Positions 1-8,333 of a stretch of 64,000 bases of DNA are shown piece after piece. Both the position numbers and the translations under genes were made by a program. Source of the stretch: Neobacillus sp. PS3-40 (GTDB lineage: Bacteria > Bacillota > Bacilli > Bacillales > Cytobacillaceae). The DNA lies in the NCBI RefSeq assembly GCF_030915485.1, contig NZ_CP133266.1, positions 682,001 to 746,000 on the forward strand. The letters run 5' to 3'. Position 1 is the first letter of the stretch. The number at the start of each line of letters is the position of its first letter. Below the pieces are notes generated by a model that was not told where the DNA came from, did no database searches, and saw only the letters and a program-made list of their open reading frames with translations.

Positions 1-19
1 TGCGTTTTATAGAACATTT

Positions 20-1879
20 TTACTTTACTGGTTTCTTTAAAAATCCAATTAAAAGTGCAGCTGTAACTGAACCAATTAAGATGGAAAGTGCATACTGGAG
101 AACACCGTGTTCAACAAGTGGAACAACGAAAATTCCTCCATGTGGTGCTCTTAACCCAATTCCAAAAGCCATCGACATTGCCCCAGCAACAGCAGAACCA
201 ATCATTACTGACGGAATCACTCGAAGTGGATCTGCTGCTGCAAATGGAATTGCTCCTTCTGTAATAAATGATAGACCCATTACATAGCAAGCCTTACCAG
301 CGTCACGATCTTCATTATTAAACTTATTTTTAAACAAAGTTGTTGCAATTGCAATTCCAAGTGGAGGAACCATTCCTGCTGCCATAATCGCAGCCATTGG
401 CTCATAAACACCACTGGCCAGAAGCCCAGTTCCAAATACATACGCAGCTTTGTTTACAGGTCCTCCCATATCAAAGGCCATCATGAGCCCTAACACAATT
501 CCTAATAATATTGCATTTCCTGTTCCAAGTCCTGTTAGCAAGTGGGTAATTTCTTTATTTAGCAATCCAACTGGTTTGTTGACTGCAAAGAGCATAATAA
601 ACCCTGTTATCGCAATTCCAAATAGCGGATACAATAAAATACTTTTGATGCCTTCCAAAGAACGAGGAAGTCCGATAAATACTTTTTTTAGTAGAATAAC
701 TGTATAGCCTGCAAGGAAACCTGCAATAATACCTCCTAAGAAACCAGCTCCACCACTTGCAGCAAGCATACCCCCGACCATTCCCGGTGCAAACGCGGGA
801 CGATCTGCAATACTTAAGGCAATAAACCCTGCAAGGACAGGTACTATTAATCCGAATGCATTTCCTCCACCAATAGTCATTAAAGCTTCTGCGAATTTAT
901 TATATGTTGGATCATCAGGCTTAAAGGAATTATAACCAAACATAAAGCAAATTGCGATTAAGATACCACCACCAACAACAAAAGGAAGCATATTTGAAAC
1001 ACCATTCATCAGGTGTTTATAAAAGCCTGTTCGCTGCTCTTTTTGTTGACCTTGGTCACCTGTTTCTGTTTTTCCTTTATATACTGGGGCATCTTGTTTT
1101 AATGCACGCTCTATTAATTGTTGTGGACGACGAATACCATCTGCAACGGCAACTTGAATAACGTGTTTCCCTTTAAATCGGTCCATTTCAACATTGATAT
1201 CGGCTGCAACGATAACAGCGACAGCATTTTCAATTTCTTCTTTTGTAAGGACATTCTTAGCACCGCCAGATCCGTTAGTTTCCACTTTGATGTCAATACC
1301 CATTTCAGTTGCTTTTGCTTTTAGAGAATCTGCAGCCATATAAGTATGTGCTATTCCAGTAGGACATCCGGTAACCGCAATGACGGCATTCTTTTTGTTT
1401 GAAACATCTTGATTTTCAAAACTTTCTTGATCATAGCTTTCAATGATATTTATTATTTCATCTTTTGTATTAGCGCTTAAAAGCTGTTTACGTACTTCTT
1501 GGTTCATTAAGAGTCCCGAAAGTCGAGCAAGGGCTTTCAAGTGTGTGTCATTTGCTCCTTCAGGTGCAGCAATCATGAAAAACAAATGTGCTGGCTGCCC
1601 ATCTAACGATTGATAGTCTACTCCAGAGATGGATTTTCCAAATGCTATCGCTGGTTCTTTAACTGCTTGTACTTTTGCATGGGGAATGGCAATCCCATCA
1701 CCAATACCCGTTGTACTTAATTCCTCACGCTTTAAAATGGCCGTTTTGAATGCAGAGCGATCCGTAATTTTTCCAGCATTTAAGAGTGTATCGACAAGTT
1801 GATCGATTGCTTCTTCTTTCTTATTGCCTTCTATATTAAGTAAAATTGTACTTTGTGTTAGCAATTCTATTATTTTCAT
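20..1879 (-). CDS. fruA: PTS fructose transporter subunit IIABC
   Basis: Membrane permease of the phosphotransferase system that imports fructose as fructose 1-phosphate. The 619-residue protein has the order IIA-IIB-IIC. The IIA domain has the phosphohistidine motif GIAIPHAK (His67), the IIB domain has VTGCPTGIAHTYMA (phosphocysteine Cys172), and from about residue 290 there is a multi-span IIC membrane domain. An ATG start follows AGAGGAGAG. It is the last gene of a fruR-fruK-fruA operon, 12 bp after fruK, whose product phosphorylates fructose 1-phosphate. Fructose specificity is inferred from the domain order and the fruK neighbour. Confidence 0.95.
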   Translation of the reverse strand: MKIIELLTQSTILLNIEGNKKEEAIDQLVDTLLNAGKITDRSAFKTAILKREELSTTGIGDGIAIPHAKVQAVKEPAIAFGKSISGVDYQSLDGQPAHLFFMIAAPEGANDTHLKALARLSGLLMNQEVRKQLLSANTKDEIINIIESYDQESFENQDVSNKKNAVIAVTGCPTGIAHTYMAADSLKAKATEMGIDIKVETNGSGGAKNVLTKEEIENAVAVIVAADINVEMDRFKGKHVIQVAVADGIRRPQQLIERALKQDAPVYKGKTETGDQGQQKEQRTGFYKHLMNGVSNMLPFVVGGGILIAICFMFGYNSFKPDDPTYNKFAEALMTIGGGNAFGLIVPVLAGFIALSIADRPAFAPGMVGGMLAASGGAGFLGGIIAGFLAGYTVILLKKVFIGLPRSLEGIKSILLYPLFGIAITGFIMLFAVNKPVGLLNKEITHLLTGLGTGNAILLGIVLGLMMAFDMGGPVNKAAYVFGTGLLASGVYEPMAAIMAAGMVPPLGIAIATTLFKNKFNNEDRDAGKACYVMGLSFITEGAIPFAAADPLRVIPSVMIGSAVAGAMSMAFGIGLRAPHGGIFVVPLVEHGVLQYALSILIGSVTAALLIGFLKKPVK

Positions 1880-1891
1880 ATATTCTCTCCT

Positions 1892-2806
1892 CTATGAAAT
1901 ATTCTTGATATGCACTTGGGAAAGGATTGCAGCGACCGATTCCTTCGTACATAAGCCAAGTGAAAAAGCGGTAGCACTACCTGAAGCCACACTATATCGA
2001 AATGCATCTGTATAGTTAAACTCCTTTTGATATTCTGCTAGGAAACCTGCAACCATCGAATCTCCAGCACCAACAGAGTTTCTTACCTTTCCTTTAGGAG
2101 CTTTTGCTATTAATGAAATTTCATTATTTATAAAAACTGCACCCTTATCAGCCAGTGAAACAATAACATTTTTCGCTCCCATTTCAACGAGCTTTTTCCC
2201 AAAGGGTATAACCTCTTCACAATTTGTTATCGATGTTTGAAATAATTCCCCTAGTTCATGATGATTGGGTTTAATAAGAAAAGGATGATAAACTAAAACC
2301 TTTTTTAACAAATCTCCTTCAGCATCAACGATAAATTCAGTACCCTGTTCACTACAAATTTTTACAAGCTCCTCATAAGTTGTTTTTGCTAAGGATCCAG
2401 GAATGCTTCCTGCCAAAACGAGCATATCGTTACTAGATAATTGTTGGATTTTCTCTTTTAATTGTTGAAAGTCTTTATCTTGAATTTTTGGACCTTGGCC
2501 ATTAATTTCTGTCTCTTGTCTACTTTTTAGTTTGATATTGATTCTTGTATCTTCATCTACTTTTATAAAATCTGTTTCAATTTCTTCACTTTGAAGAAAT
2601 TCATCAATATATTTTCCAGTAAACCCACCAGTAAAACCAAATGCCTTACTTGTCATACCCATCTGTTTTAATACCCTCGAGACATTGATTCCTTTTCCAC
2701 CGGGGAATTTAGTTTCTTTACTTGTCCGATTTAATTCTCCTAATTGAAAGCCTTCTACCTCAACGATGTAATCAACTGAAGGATTTAATGTTAATGTATA
2801 AATCAT
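1892..2806 (-). CDS. fruK: 1-phosphofructokinase
   Basis: PfkB/ribokinase-family sugar kinase of 304 residues that converts fructose 1-phosphate to fructose 1,6-bisphosphate with ATP. Visible are the N-terminal PfkB signature with FPGGKGINVSRVL near residues 34-46 and the C-terminal catalytic motif NSVGAGDSMVAGF, whose Asp is the general base. Its ATG overlaps the fruR stop codon by four bases (ATGA), so the two are probably translationally coupled. Length is typical for the family. Confidence 0.95.
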   Translation of the reverse strand: MIYTLTLNPSVDYIVEVEGFQLGELNRTSKETKFPGGKGINVSRVLKQMGMTSKAFGFTGGFTGKYIDEFLQSEEIETDFIKVDEDTRINIKLKSRQETEINGQGPKIQDKDFQQLKEKIQQLSSNDMLVLAGSIPGSLAKTTYEELVKICSEQGTEFIVDAEGDLLKKVLVYHPFLIKPNHHELGELFQTSITNCEEVIPFGKKLVEMGAKNVIVSLADKGAVFINNEISLIAKAPKGKVRNSVGAGDSMVAGFLAEYQKEFNYTDAFRYSVASGSATAFSLGLCTKESVAAILSQVHIKNIS

Positions 2807-3555
2807 GCTGTCACTACCTTTATCGTTGTTTTGTCTTTAAACACTCTCATTGTTTCATCTGATAATTCATTCGTAATAATAGTTGCTGTTTTTAGATCTC
2901 CTATTTTAGAAAAAGCTATTTCAGAAAACTTTGTTTCATCTGCTAATACATACGTTTCCCTTGAAAGAGAAATCACCTTCTGCTTAACTGCAGCTTCTTC
3001 TTGATCAGGGGTTGTATATCCAAATTGAGAATGGATGCCATTAACTCCCATAAAGCATTTATCAAACTGATAGAGATCTAGACTTGTTAATGCGCCCCTG
3101 CCGATAATTGCTTTTGTATTTTGCTTTGCAAACCCACCAATTAAATAGGTTGGAATTCCTTTATTAAGCAAGGGCGTTACATGCATTAATCCATTTGTAA
3201 CAACAACAATATTATCTATCGGTAGAAAATCGATCATTTCTTTAACAGTTGAACCAGCATCAAGATAAATACAATCACCTGTTTCAACCAAATTTGCAGC
3301 AAATTTAGCAATTTCACGTTTTTCATGAAGGTTTTTGGATGATTTTTCATTCATACTTGGTTCTTGAAGCTTGCCTTGTAGCCGAGAGGCACCTCCATGG
3401 ATTCTTTTTAAAAATTTATCTTCCTCTAATTGAGATAAATCCCTGCGAATTGTAGATTCTGAGGTATGGGTAAGCTCCACTAATTCATTTATTTTAACAA
3501 TATTTTTCTCTTTTAAAAGCTGTAAAATTAAGCGATGACGCTCTGGAGTCAACAA
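2803..3555 (-). CDS. fruR: DeoR-family transcriptional regulator of the fructose operon
   Basis: A 250-residue DeoR-family repressor. The N-terminal helix-turn-helix covers about residues 1-57 (RHRLILQLL ... STIRRDLSQLEE), and the sugar-phosphate sensing domain follows (GDCIYLDAGSTV, LIGGFA, ADETKF). The start is a TTG about 8 bases after AAAGGTGG; no ATG fits the family N-terminus MLTPERH. First gene of the operon, so probably autoregulated; in relatives the inducer is fructose 1-phosphate. Confidence 0.92.
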   Translation of the reverse strand: MLTPERHRLILQLLKEKNIVKINELVELTHTSESTIRRDLSQLEEDKFLKRIHGGASRLQGKLQEPSMNEKSSKNLHEKREIAKFAANLVETGDCIYLDAGSTVKEMIDFLPIDNIVVVTNGLMHVTPLLNKGIPTYLIGGFAKQNTKAIIGRGALTSLDLYQFDKCFMGVNGIHSQFGYTTPDQEEAAVKQKVISLSRETYVLADETKFSEIAFSKIGDLKTATIITNELSDETMRVFKDKTTIKVVTA

Positions 3556-3586
3556 TTCAGAACCACCTTTTATGTTTTATATTTTT

Positions 3587-3615
3587 ATATTACTGAAAAC
3601 GATTGCAAAAATCAA
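3587..3615 (-). promoter_or_regulatory. Sigma-A promoter of fruRKA with internal cre site
   Basis: On the minus strand, TTGATT (3610-3615), a 17-bp spacer and TAATAT (3587-3592) form a good sigma-A promoter. The spacer holds TGAAAACGATTGCA (3594-3607), which fits the catabolite-responsive-element consensus on both strands. CcpA bound there should block RNA polymerase, giving carbon catabolite repression. The rest of the 3616-3874 gap is AT-rich with no further gene that I can see. Confidence 0.75.
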
Positions 3616-3874
3616 TCATTTTCTTTCAAAAACATTCATATTTTTGACTGATTTTGATTTTCTATTTCATTTTCATCATGTCTGAGGAAGCAAAAAATGT
3701 ATGCCTAAGTTTTTAAAATCGTTTTACTATGAAAACAGGATAATATATGTTATATTAATATATGCATTATTATTCAGTCTTACCGATGTAGTGGAATGGC
3801 TTACAGGGTTTTGGTGGTAGAAATACCTGTTTGTTCTTAGTCACTTTATCTGCATCTCTCTAAGGAAATAACAT

Positions 3875-3948
3875 GCGGGTGTGGTTTAATGGTAGAATTT
3901 CAGCTTCCCAAGCTGACGGCGGGGGTTCGATTCCCCTCACCCGCTCCA
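3875..3948 (+). tRNA. tRNA-Gly (anticodon CCC)
   Basis: A 74-nt cloverleaf with CCA encoded. The acceptor stem is GCGGGTG/CACCCGC, the D arm has GGTTTAATGG, and the anticodon stem TCAGC/GCTGA carries the loop TTCCCAA, giving anticodon CCC. The T loop is TTCGATT. Confidence 0.93.
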
Positions 3949-3958
3949 CTTAATTTAT

Positions 3959-4049
3959 GGAGAAGTACCCAAGCGGTTCAAGGGGGCGCACTCGAAATGC
4001 GCTAGGACGGGTAACCGTTGCGTGAGTTCGAATCTCATCTTCTCCTCCA
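3959..4049 (+). tRNA. tRNA-Ser (anticodon CGA)
   Basis: A 91-nt class II tRNA with CCA encoded, 10 bp after tRNA-Gly. The acceptor stem is GGAGAAG/CTTCTCC, and the anticodon stem GCGCA/TGCGC carries loop CTCGAAA, giving anticodon CGA (codon UCG). It has a long variable arm (GACGGGTAACCGTTG region) and T loop TTCGAAT. The discriminator base reads T rather than the usual G of tRNA-Ser. Confidence 0.9.
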
Positions 4050-4157
4050 TACATATCATTTTCAAACACTTCCATGGAGTGTTTTTTATTTATCCATTCG
4101 TTTTTAAGAAGATATATGTGTATAATAATGGGAGAGAGAATTGTAAAGGATGAGACG

Positions 4158-4439
4158 ATGAACATTACAGGACATTCAGTAGAGAAATTAACAGATCCAT
4201 TCGGATTGCTTTCAGGCGACCGTTATGAATTTTTCCTTGATCTTGGAGTAGATGAAGAGGATGAGCTCTTCACAGAAAAAGGACTTGGATTAAAGGTTAT
4301 TTATGTAATTGACGAAAATGGGCCAAAAATTTCACATTACCATTTTTTCGAAAAAGGAACACAGAAGGTTTTGGACTTCGCTTTGGAAGATGATGAGGAA
4401 GAGTTAGTCCGTGCTTATTGTAAGGAAAATAGTATTTAA
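4158..4439 (+). CDS. Conserved small Bacillus protein (possibly DUF6509 family)
   Basis: A 93-residue acidic cytosolic protein that begins MNITGHSVEKLTDPFG. The ATG at 4158 follows AAAGGA and matches the family-type N-terminus; an in-frame extension upstream has no ribosome binding site and overlaps the tRNA flank. It has no signal peptide or membrane segment. The charged C-terminus (LEDDEEELVRAYC) is typical of small uncharacterised Bacillus proteins. The family assignment is from memory and the function is unknown. Confidence 0.75.
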   Translation: MNITGHSVEKLTDPFGLLSGDRYEFFLDLGVDEEDELFTEKGLGLKVIYVIDENGPKISHYHFFEKGTQKVLDFALEDDEEELVRAYCKENSI

Positions 4440-4489
4440 TAATGCTCACGCTTTAACTAAAAAGAGATATATGGTTTAAACTAGACAGT

Positions 4490-4520
4490 AAAAAGAGCAG
4501 GGATTATCCCTGCTCTTTTT
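4490..4520 (+). terminator. Rho-independent terminator
   Basis: Hairpin AAAAAGAGCAGGGA / TCCCTGCTCTTTTT with a short loop. The A and T tracts on either side let it work in both directions, ending the DUF6509-like gene and the convergent YdjO-like gene. Confidence 0.85.
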
Positions 4521-4566
4521 AGCTATGTTGAACAACTCTTTATTTGGTTAGAGTGGAGTAAAATTA

Positions 4567-4776
4567 TTACATGAAGTTTTTGCTATGATTTGGTATAACC
4601 TGCAACTCTTTTGTTGTAAGGCTCATTTCAGTTTTGCATATAGGACAAAGGGGTATGTCACTACCACCGCTTTTAAAATTATCACGAACCCAGCAATTGC
4701 AATGATCTGAATTGCATACCCAAATTTTTGTTTCTTCTAATTTGACTTCCTCTTCATTTCTTCTGCCAAATGCCAT
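4567..4776 (-). CDS. Small zinc-ribbon protein, cold-inducible YdjO-like
   Basis: A 69-residue protein with two Cys pairs (VCNSDHCNCW and PLCPICKTEM) that probably bind one zinc. It resembles the cold-inducible YdjO family of Bacillus. The ATG at 4776 is preceded by GGGGGTGACC; a TTG five codons upstream would place that site inside the gene. It lies directly downstream of a cold shock protein gene on the same strand, which fits a cold-response role. No catalytic role is evident. Confidence 0.7.
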   Translation of the reverse strand: MAFGRRNEEEVKLEETKIWVCNSDHCNCWVRDNFKSGGSDIPLCPICKTEMSLTTKELQVIPNHSKNFM

Positions 4777-4862
4777 TAAGGTCACCCCCAAGTTTTTTTA
4801 AAAAGCTAAAGCAATTCAAAAAGGTGATGCAATCATCCTGCACCACCTTATTTTAAACCAAA

Positions 4863-5063
4863 TTAAACGGTTTGGACGTTAGCTGCTTGCTTACCACGAG
4901 CACCATCAACAATTTCAAATGAAACAGTTTGGCCTTCTTCTAATGTTTTAAAGCCTTCAGATTGAATAGCTGAAAAATGAACGAAAATATCTTCTCCGCC
5001 TTCAACTTCAATAAATCCAAATCCTTTTTCTGCATTAAACCATTTTACTTTACCGTTATTCAT
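4863..5063 (-). CDS. Cold shock protein, CspA/CspD family
   Basis: A 66-residue single cold shock domain, a nucleic-acid chaperone. It has both RNA-binding motifs, KGFGFIEV (RNP1) and IFVHFS (RNP2), and ends KQAANVQTV. The start MNNGKVKWF is chosen because the family begins there and GGGGG lies just upstream of ATG 5063; an upstream in-frame extension of nine residues is not conserved. The paralogue letter (B, C or D) cannot be set from sequence alone. Confidence 0.93.
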   Translation of the reverse strand: MNNGKVKWFNAEKGFGFIEVEGGEDIFVHFSAIQSEGFKTLEEGQTVSFEIVDGARGKQAANVQTV

Positions 5064-5245
5064 GTAATAAACCCCCAAAAAGTAGTTCACTTTAAGCTAA
5101 TCACACATTCAAATAAAAAAGTCGTTTGCACGAATGAGCCTTAAAAATCGCCCACATTACGTTGCAGTTACGACTAGTTGTTCTATAAACATTTAACGAA
5201 CTTTAAGCGTACTGTAATTTTATACTTTTTTTAGAAAAAAGTCAA
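5064..5245 (-). promoter_or_regulatory. csp promoter and long 5' leader
   Basis: Minus-strand TTGACT (5240-5245), 17 bp and TAAAAT (5217-5222) make a plausible sigma-A promoter. The resulting leader of about 150 nt before the ATG is typical of csp mRNAs, whose leaders fold differently in the cold. The remaining bases to the Ku stop at 5375 hold nothing I recognise. Confidence 0.6.
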
Positions 5246-5374
5246 ATTATTATATAATACCAAAAAGTCCGAATTGTCTCAAGGAAAAGTTGATATTATT
5301 ATTTTTAGCCAATCAGCGAGTTTTCTTAATCTAAATAATTAGGAGCGGTTTAAGGTCGAAATATGCTCCACATC

Positions 5375-6202
5375 CTATGCTTCTTTTTTTATTTTTGGAG
5401 TGGCTTTTTTTCTTGGAGCTGTTGGCTTTTTTGGTTTTGTCCGATCAATTGATGCTTGTAATGCTGCCATCAAATCAGTCACATTGGTTCCGACCTCTTT
5501 TGCTGTAGGAGTTATTGTTTCATTTCCAGTTCGTTTCGATTCAATTAATTCTAATAAGGCTGTCCGGTATTCATCCGTATATTTTTCAGGTTCAAATTCA
5601 GTTGTCAATTGATCAATTAATAAAATCGCTGTATCCAATTCTTTTTTTGTTACTTTATCATCTGAAGGGATATTGGGTACATCTGCAACACTTCTTACCT
5701 CATCGGGATAATGAATCGTTTCCATCACAAGTGTATTTTCGTAAACCCGGATCACGGCCATTTGCTCCTTCGACCGAATAACAATTTTTGCCAACCCTAC
5801 TTTTTGTGACTCTTCAAGCGCTTTCCGAAGTAATGAATAGGCTTTTCCTCCGCTCTCACTTGGAGACATGTAATAGCTTCTGTCAAAATAAATTGGATCA
5901 ATTTCCTCCATTTTTACAAAGTCGATAATTTCGACTGCTTTATCCTCATTTTCTTTTCGCAAGTTTTCTAAATCCTCATTATCAAGAACGACAAATTTCC
6001 CTTTAGCATACTCATATGCCTTCACTAATTCATTTTTCACTTCCTCATCACAAACAGGACATACTTTTTCATATTTAATGGGAGAATGACATTTTTTGTG
6101 AAGTGTACGTAGCTTTACATCTTTATCTTCTGTTGCAGCATGAAGTTTAATCGGGATATTAACGAGACCAAAGCTGATGCTTCCTTTCCACATCGTATGC
6201 AT
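5375..6202 (-). CDS. ykoV: Ku protein for non-homologous end joining
   Basis: Bacterial Ku homodimer subunit that binds DNA double-strand ends and recruits LigD. It has 275 residues beginning MHTMWKGSISFGLVNIPIKL, the classic Ku N-terminus, with a CxxC-type zinc-like segment (HSPIKYEKVCPVC) and a basic Lys/Pro/Thr-rich tail (PTAPRKKATPKIKK) of the kind that contacts DNA and LigD. ATG 6202 lies 8 bases after GGAG. It is divergent from ligD across about 105 bp, so the two are probably co-regulated; in B. subtilis the pair is expressed in the forespore. Confidence 0.95.
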   Translation of the reverse strand: MHTMWKGSISFGLVNIPIKLHAATEDKDVKLRTLHKKCHSPIKYEKVCPVCDEEVKNELVKAYEYAKGKFVVLDNEDLENLRKENEDKAVEIIDFVKMEEIDPIYFDRSYYMSPSESGGKAYSLLRKALEESQKVGLAKIVIRSKEQMAVIRVYENTLVMETIHYPDEVRSVADVPNIPSDDKVTKKELDTAILLIDQLTTEFEPEKYTDEYRTALLELIESKRTGNETITPTAKEVGTNVTDLMAALQASIDRTKPKKPTAPRKKATPKIKKEA

Positions 6203-6307
6203 AATCATTTCTCCATTCTTTTTAATTTTATTTTGCGTTATTGCAAGAAGTACATTCACTAAAAGAACTGGAAAAGGTGCACATTAAATAAAAAGGAGCG
6301 AAAAAAA

Positions 6308-8137
6308 ATGAAACCCATGCTACCAAGCCTTACATTTGATCTCCCTGCTTCTTCTGATTGGTTTTACGAGGTTAAATATGATGGTTTTCGAGCCATCTTG
6401 AATTGGGATTTTAAAAAAATCGAATTAACCAGTAGAAATGGTAAACCGCTTTTACCTCAATTCCCAGAAATCAAGGAATTTCTTTTAAAATATGAACAGC
6501 AATGTAAACCTTTTTTTCCGATCCAACTTGATGGGGAGCTTGTCTTCCTAGAAAATTCATATAAAGCGAATTTTTCATCTATGCAAGTAAGGGGACGTTT
6601 GAAATCAACAAAAAGAATAGCAGAGCAAGCTGTTATGGCACCATGCCGGCTTATGGTCTTTGATGTATTAAAGATTGGCGGAAAATCCCTAAATTCAACC
6701 GTTTATCACAAGCGAAAAAAAGAGTTGATCAAGTTTTTTGAAAATGTATATTTCAGTATCCAAGCAGAACCAGAGAATGAACAATTATTACAATTCGTTA
6801 ATGGTTGGGATCGATTTGACGAATTATGGGAAAAAGTGGTCCTGTATGATGGGGAAGGTATTGTTGCTAAACAAAAAAACAGCATTTGGGAGGAAGGAAA
6901 ACGCTCAACCCAATGGCTTAAATATAAAAATTGGAAATATGTAAGTAGTTTTGTGACTGCCTATGATAAAACAAATGGATATTTTTATGTTGGTGTTTTC
7001 AAAAACAAGGAAGTTAATGTGATTGGGCAGGTACTTTTCGGATTTACGCCCGATGAAAAACAAGCCCTCCAAAAAATCATTAAAGAAAATAAACGCGATG
7101 AAGATCAACAATATATTTACGTCAAACCAGCAATTTGCCTTGAAGTTAAATATTTAGAGCTTTATGAAAATCAGCTTCGTGAGCCCCATTTTGATCGTTT
7201 TCGATTTGATTTGGAGCCTTTAGACTGTACATTTGATCACTTCATTTTTCAACAAATAAATTTACCAAAGGATTTGGAAATATCCCATCCAGAAAAACCG
7301 CTTTGGGAAGGTATAAAAATTCAAAAAGCTGACTACATTCGTTACTTGCGATCAATTTCACCATATATGCTACCTTTTTTAAAAGATCGCCTTTTAACGG
7401 TCATTCGTTATCCACATGGTATGTATGGTGAAGCTTTTTATCAAAAAAATTGTCCAGACTATGCTCCGGATTATGTCCAAACACATCAAGATGAGGGTAT
7501 TCGTTACATTATTTGTAACGACCTTAAAACGCTTCTATGGCTCGGAAATCAATTAGCAATAGAATTTCATATTCCGTTTCAAACTATTAAAAGCAAGGGG
7601 CCAAGTGAAATTGTCTTTGATTTAGATCCACCTTCTAAAGATGCGTTCCAGTTAGCTGTTAAAGCGGCGATCCTTATTAAAGAGGTACTTGATCGTTTAA
7701 ATTTAATCGGTTTTATTAAAACCTCTGGAAATAAAGGATTACAGATTTACATTCCATTACCAGAAAATGTTTATAGCTATGATGATACTCGTCTGTTTAC
7801 GAGCTTTGTTGCAGAATATCTGGTTTCAAAGGAACCTGATTTGTTTACAGTTGAACGAATGAAAAAGAATCGGGGAAATCGCTTGTATGTAGATTATGTG
7901 CAACACAGTGAGGGTAAAACAATTATCGCCCCTTATTCAATGAGGGGTAATGAGCTAGCTGGCACCGCCACCCCCTTATACTGGGAAGAAGTAGATGAAA
8001 CATTAAAACTTGAAAAGTTAAATTTGCAAAATGCTCTAGACAGAATTAAAAGACAGGGGGATCCATTTAAGGATTATTTCCAAACGAAAACGATTCAATT
8101 ATTTTCACCCGTACTTCAATTTTTACAAAAAGGCTAA
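6308..8137 (+). CDS. ligD: ATP-dependent DNA ligase LigD (ligase plus polymerase)
   Basis: A two-domain NHEJ enzyme of 609 residues. The N-terminal ligase domain (about 1-290) has adenylation motif KYDGFRAI with Lys23 as nucleophile, then VVLYDGEGIVAK and STQWLKYKNWK. The C-terminal archaeo-eukaryotic primase-like polymerase domain (about 300-600) has VFDLDPPS (catalytic Asp pair) and TSGNKGLQIYIPL. No 3'-phosphoesterase domain is present, and the ligase-then-polymerase order is the Bacillus one. Strong AAAAGGAG precedes the ATG. Confidence 0.95.
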   Translation: MKPMLPSLTFDLPASSDWFYEVKYDGFRAILNWDFKKIELTSRNGKPLLPQFPEIKEFLLKYEQQCKPFFPIQLDGELVFLENSYKANFSSMQVRGRLKSTKRIAEQAVMAPCRLMVFDVLKIGGKSLNSTVYHKRKKELIKFFENVYFSIQAEPENEQLLQFVNGWDRFDELWEKVVLYDGEGIVAKQKNSIWEEGKRSTQWLKYKNWKYVSSFVTAYDKTNGYFYVGVFKNKEVNVIGQVLFGFTPDEKQALQKIIKENKRDEDQQYIYVKPAICLEVKYLELYENQLREPHFDRFRFDLEPLDCTFDHFIFQQINLPKDLEISHPEKPLWEGIKIQKADYIRYLRSISPYMLPFLKDRLLTVIRYPHGMYGEAFYQKNCPDYAPDYVQTHQDEGIRYIICNDLKTLLWLGNQLAIEFHIPFQTIKSKGPSEIVFDLDPPSKDAFQLAVKAAILIKEVLDRLNLIGFIKTSGNKGLQIYIPLPENVYSYDDTRLFTSFVAEYLVSKEPDLFTVERMKKNRGNRLYVDYVQHSEGKTIIAPYSMRGNELAGTATPLYWEEVDETLKLEKLNLQNALDRIKRQGDPFKDYFQTKTIQLFSPVLQFLQKG

Positions 8138-8201
8138 GTTATATAACTCTGTTGATTTTTGGCTCATTCATGTTTATCAACCATATTATTTAACCCAAAC
8201 C

Positions 8202-8309
8202 TATAAAGAAAACATACTGATTGGCGAGTCCCTAAGGGCGATGACTGAAGCGTAGTTGCCCTTATGCGCTAGTAGAATTTATGGATATAAATTCTGATTA
8301 ACTAAAAAA
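8202..8309 (+). repeat. Three-hairpin dispersed repeat, copy 1
   Basis: An element of about 100 bp that recurs near 15.4, 27.8, 36.6 and 41.5 kb, with a variant near 31.9 kb. It has three consecutive inverted repeats: an imperfect first arm around GGCGAG, AAGGGC...GCCCTT, and AGAATTTAT/ATAAATTCT. It lies between the 3' ends of convergent ligD and dapF. Confidence 0.85.
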
Positions 8310-8333
8310 AGGATAAGGTTTCCCTTTATCCTT
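8304..8333 (-). terminator. Terminator of dapF
   Basis: On the minus strand, GGATAA...TTATCC with a GGGAAACC-type loop is followed by seven T. The 5' arm overlaps the last codons and stop of dapF. Confidence 0.75.

Noticed and set aside
1824-2015. Plus-strand open frames over the fru operon
   Set aside because: They are antisense to conserved fruA and fruK coding sequence and lack ribosome binding sites.
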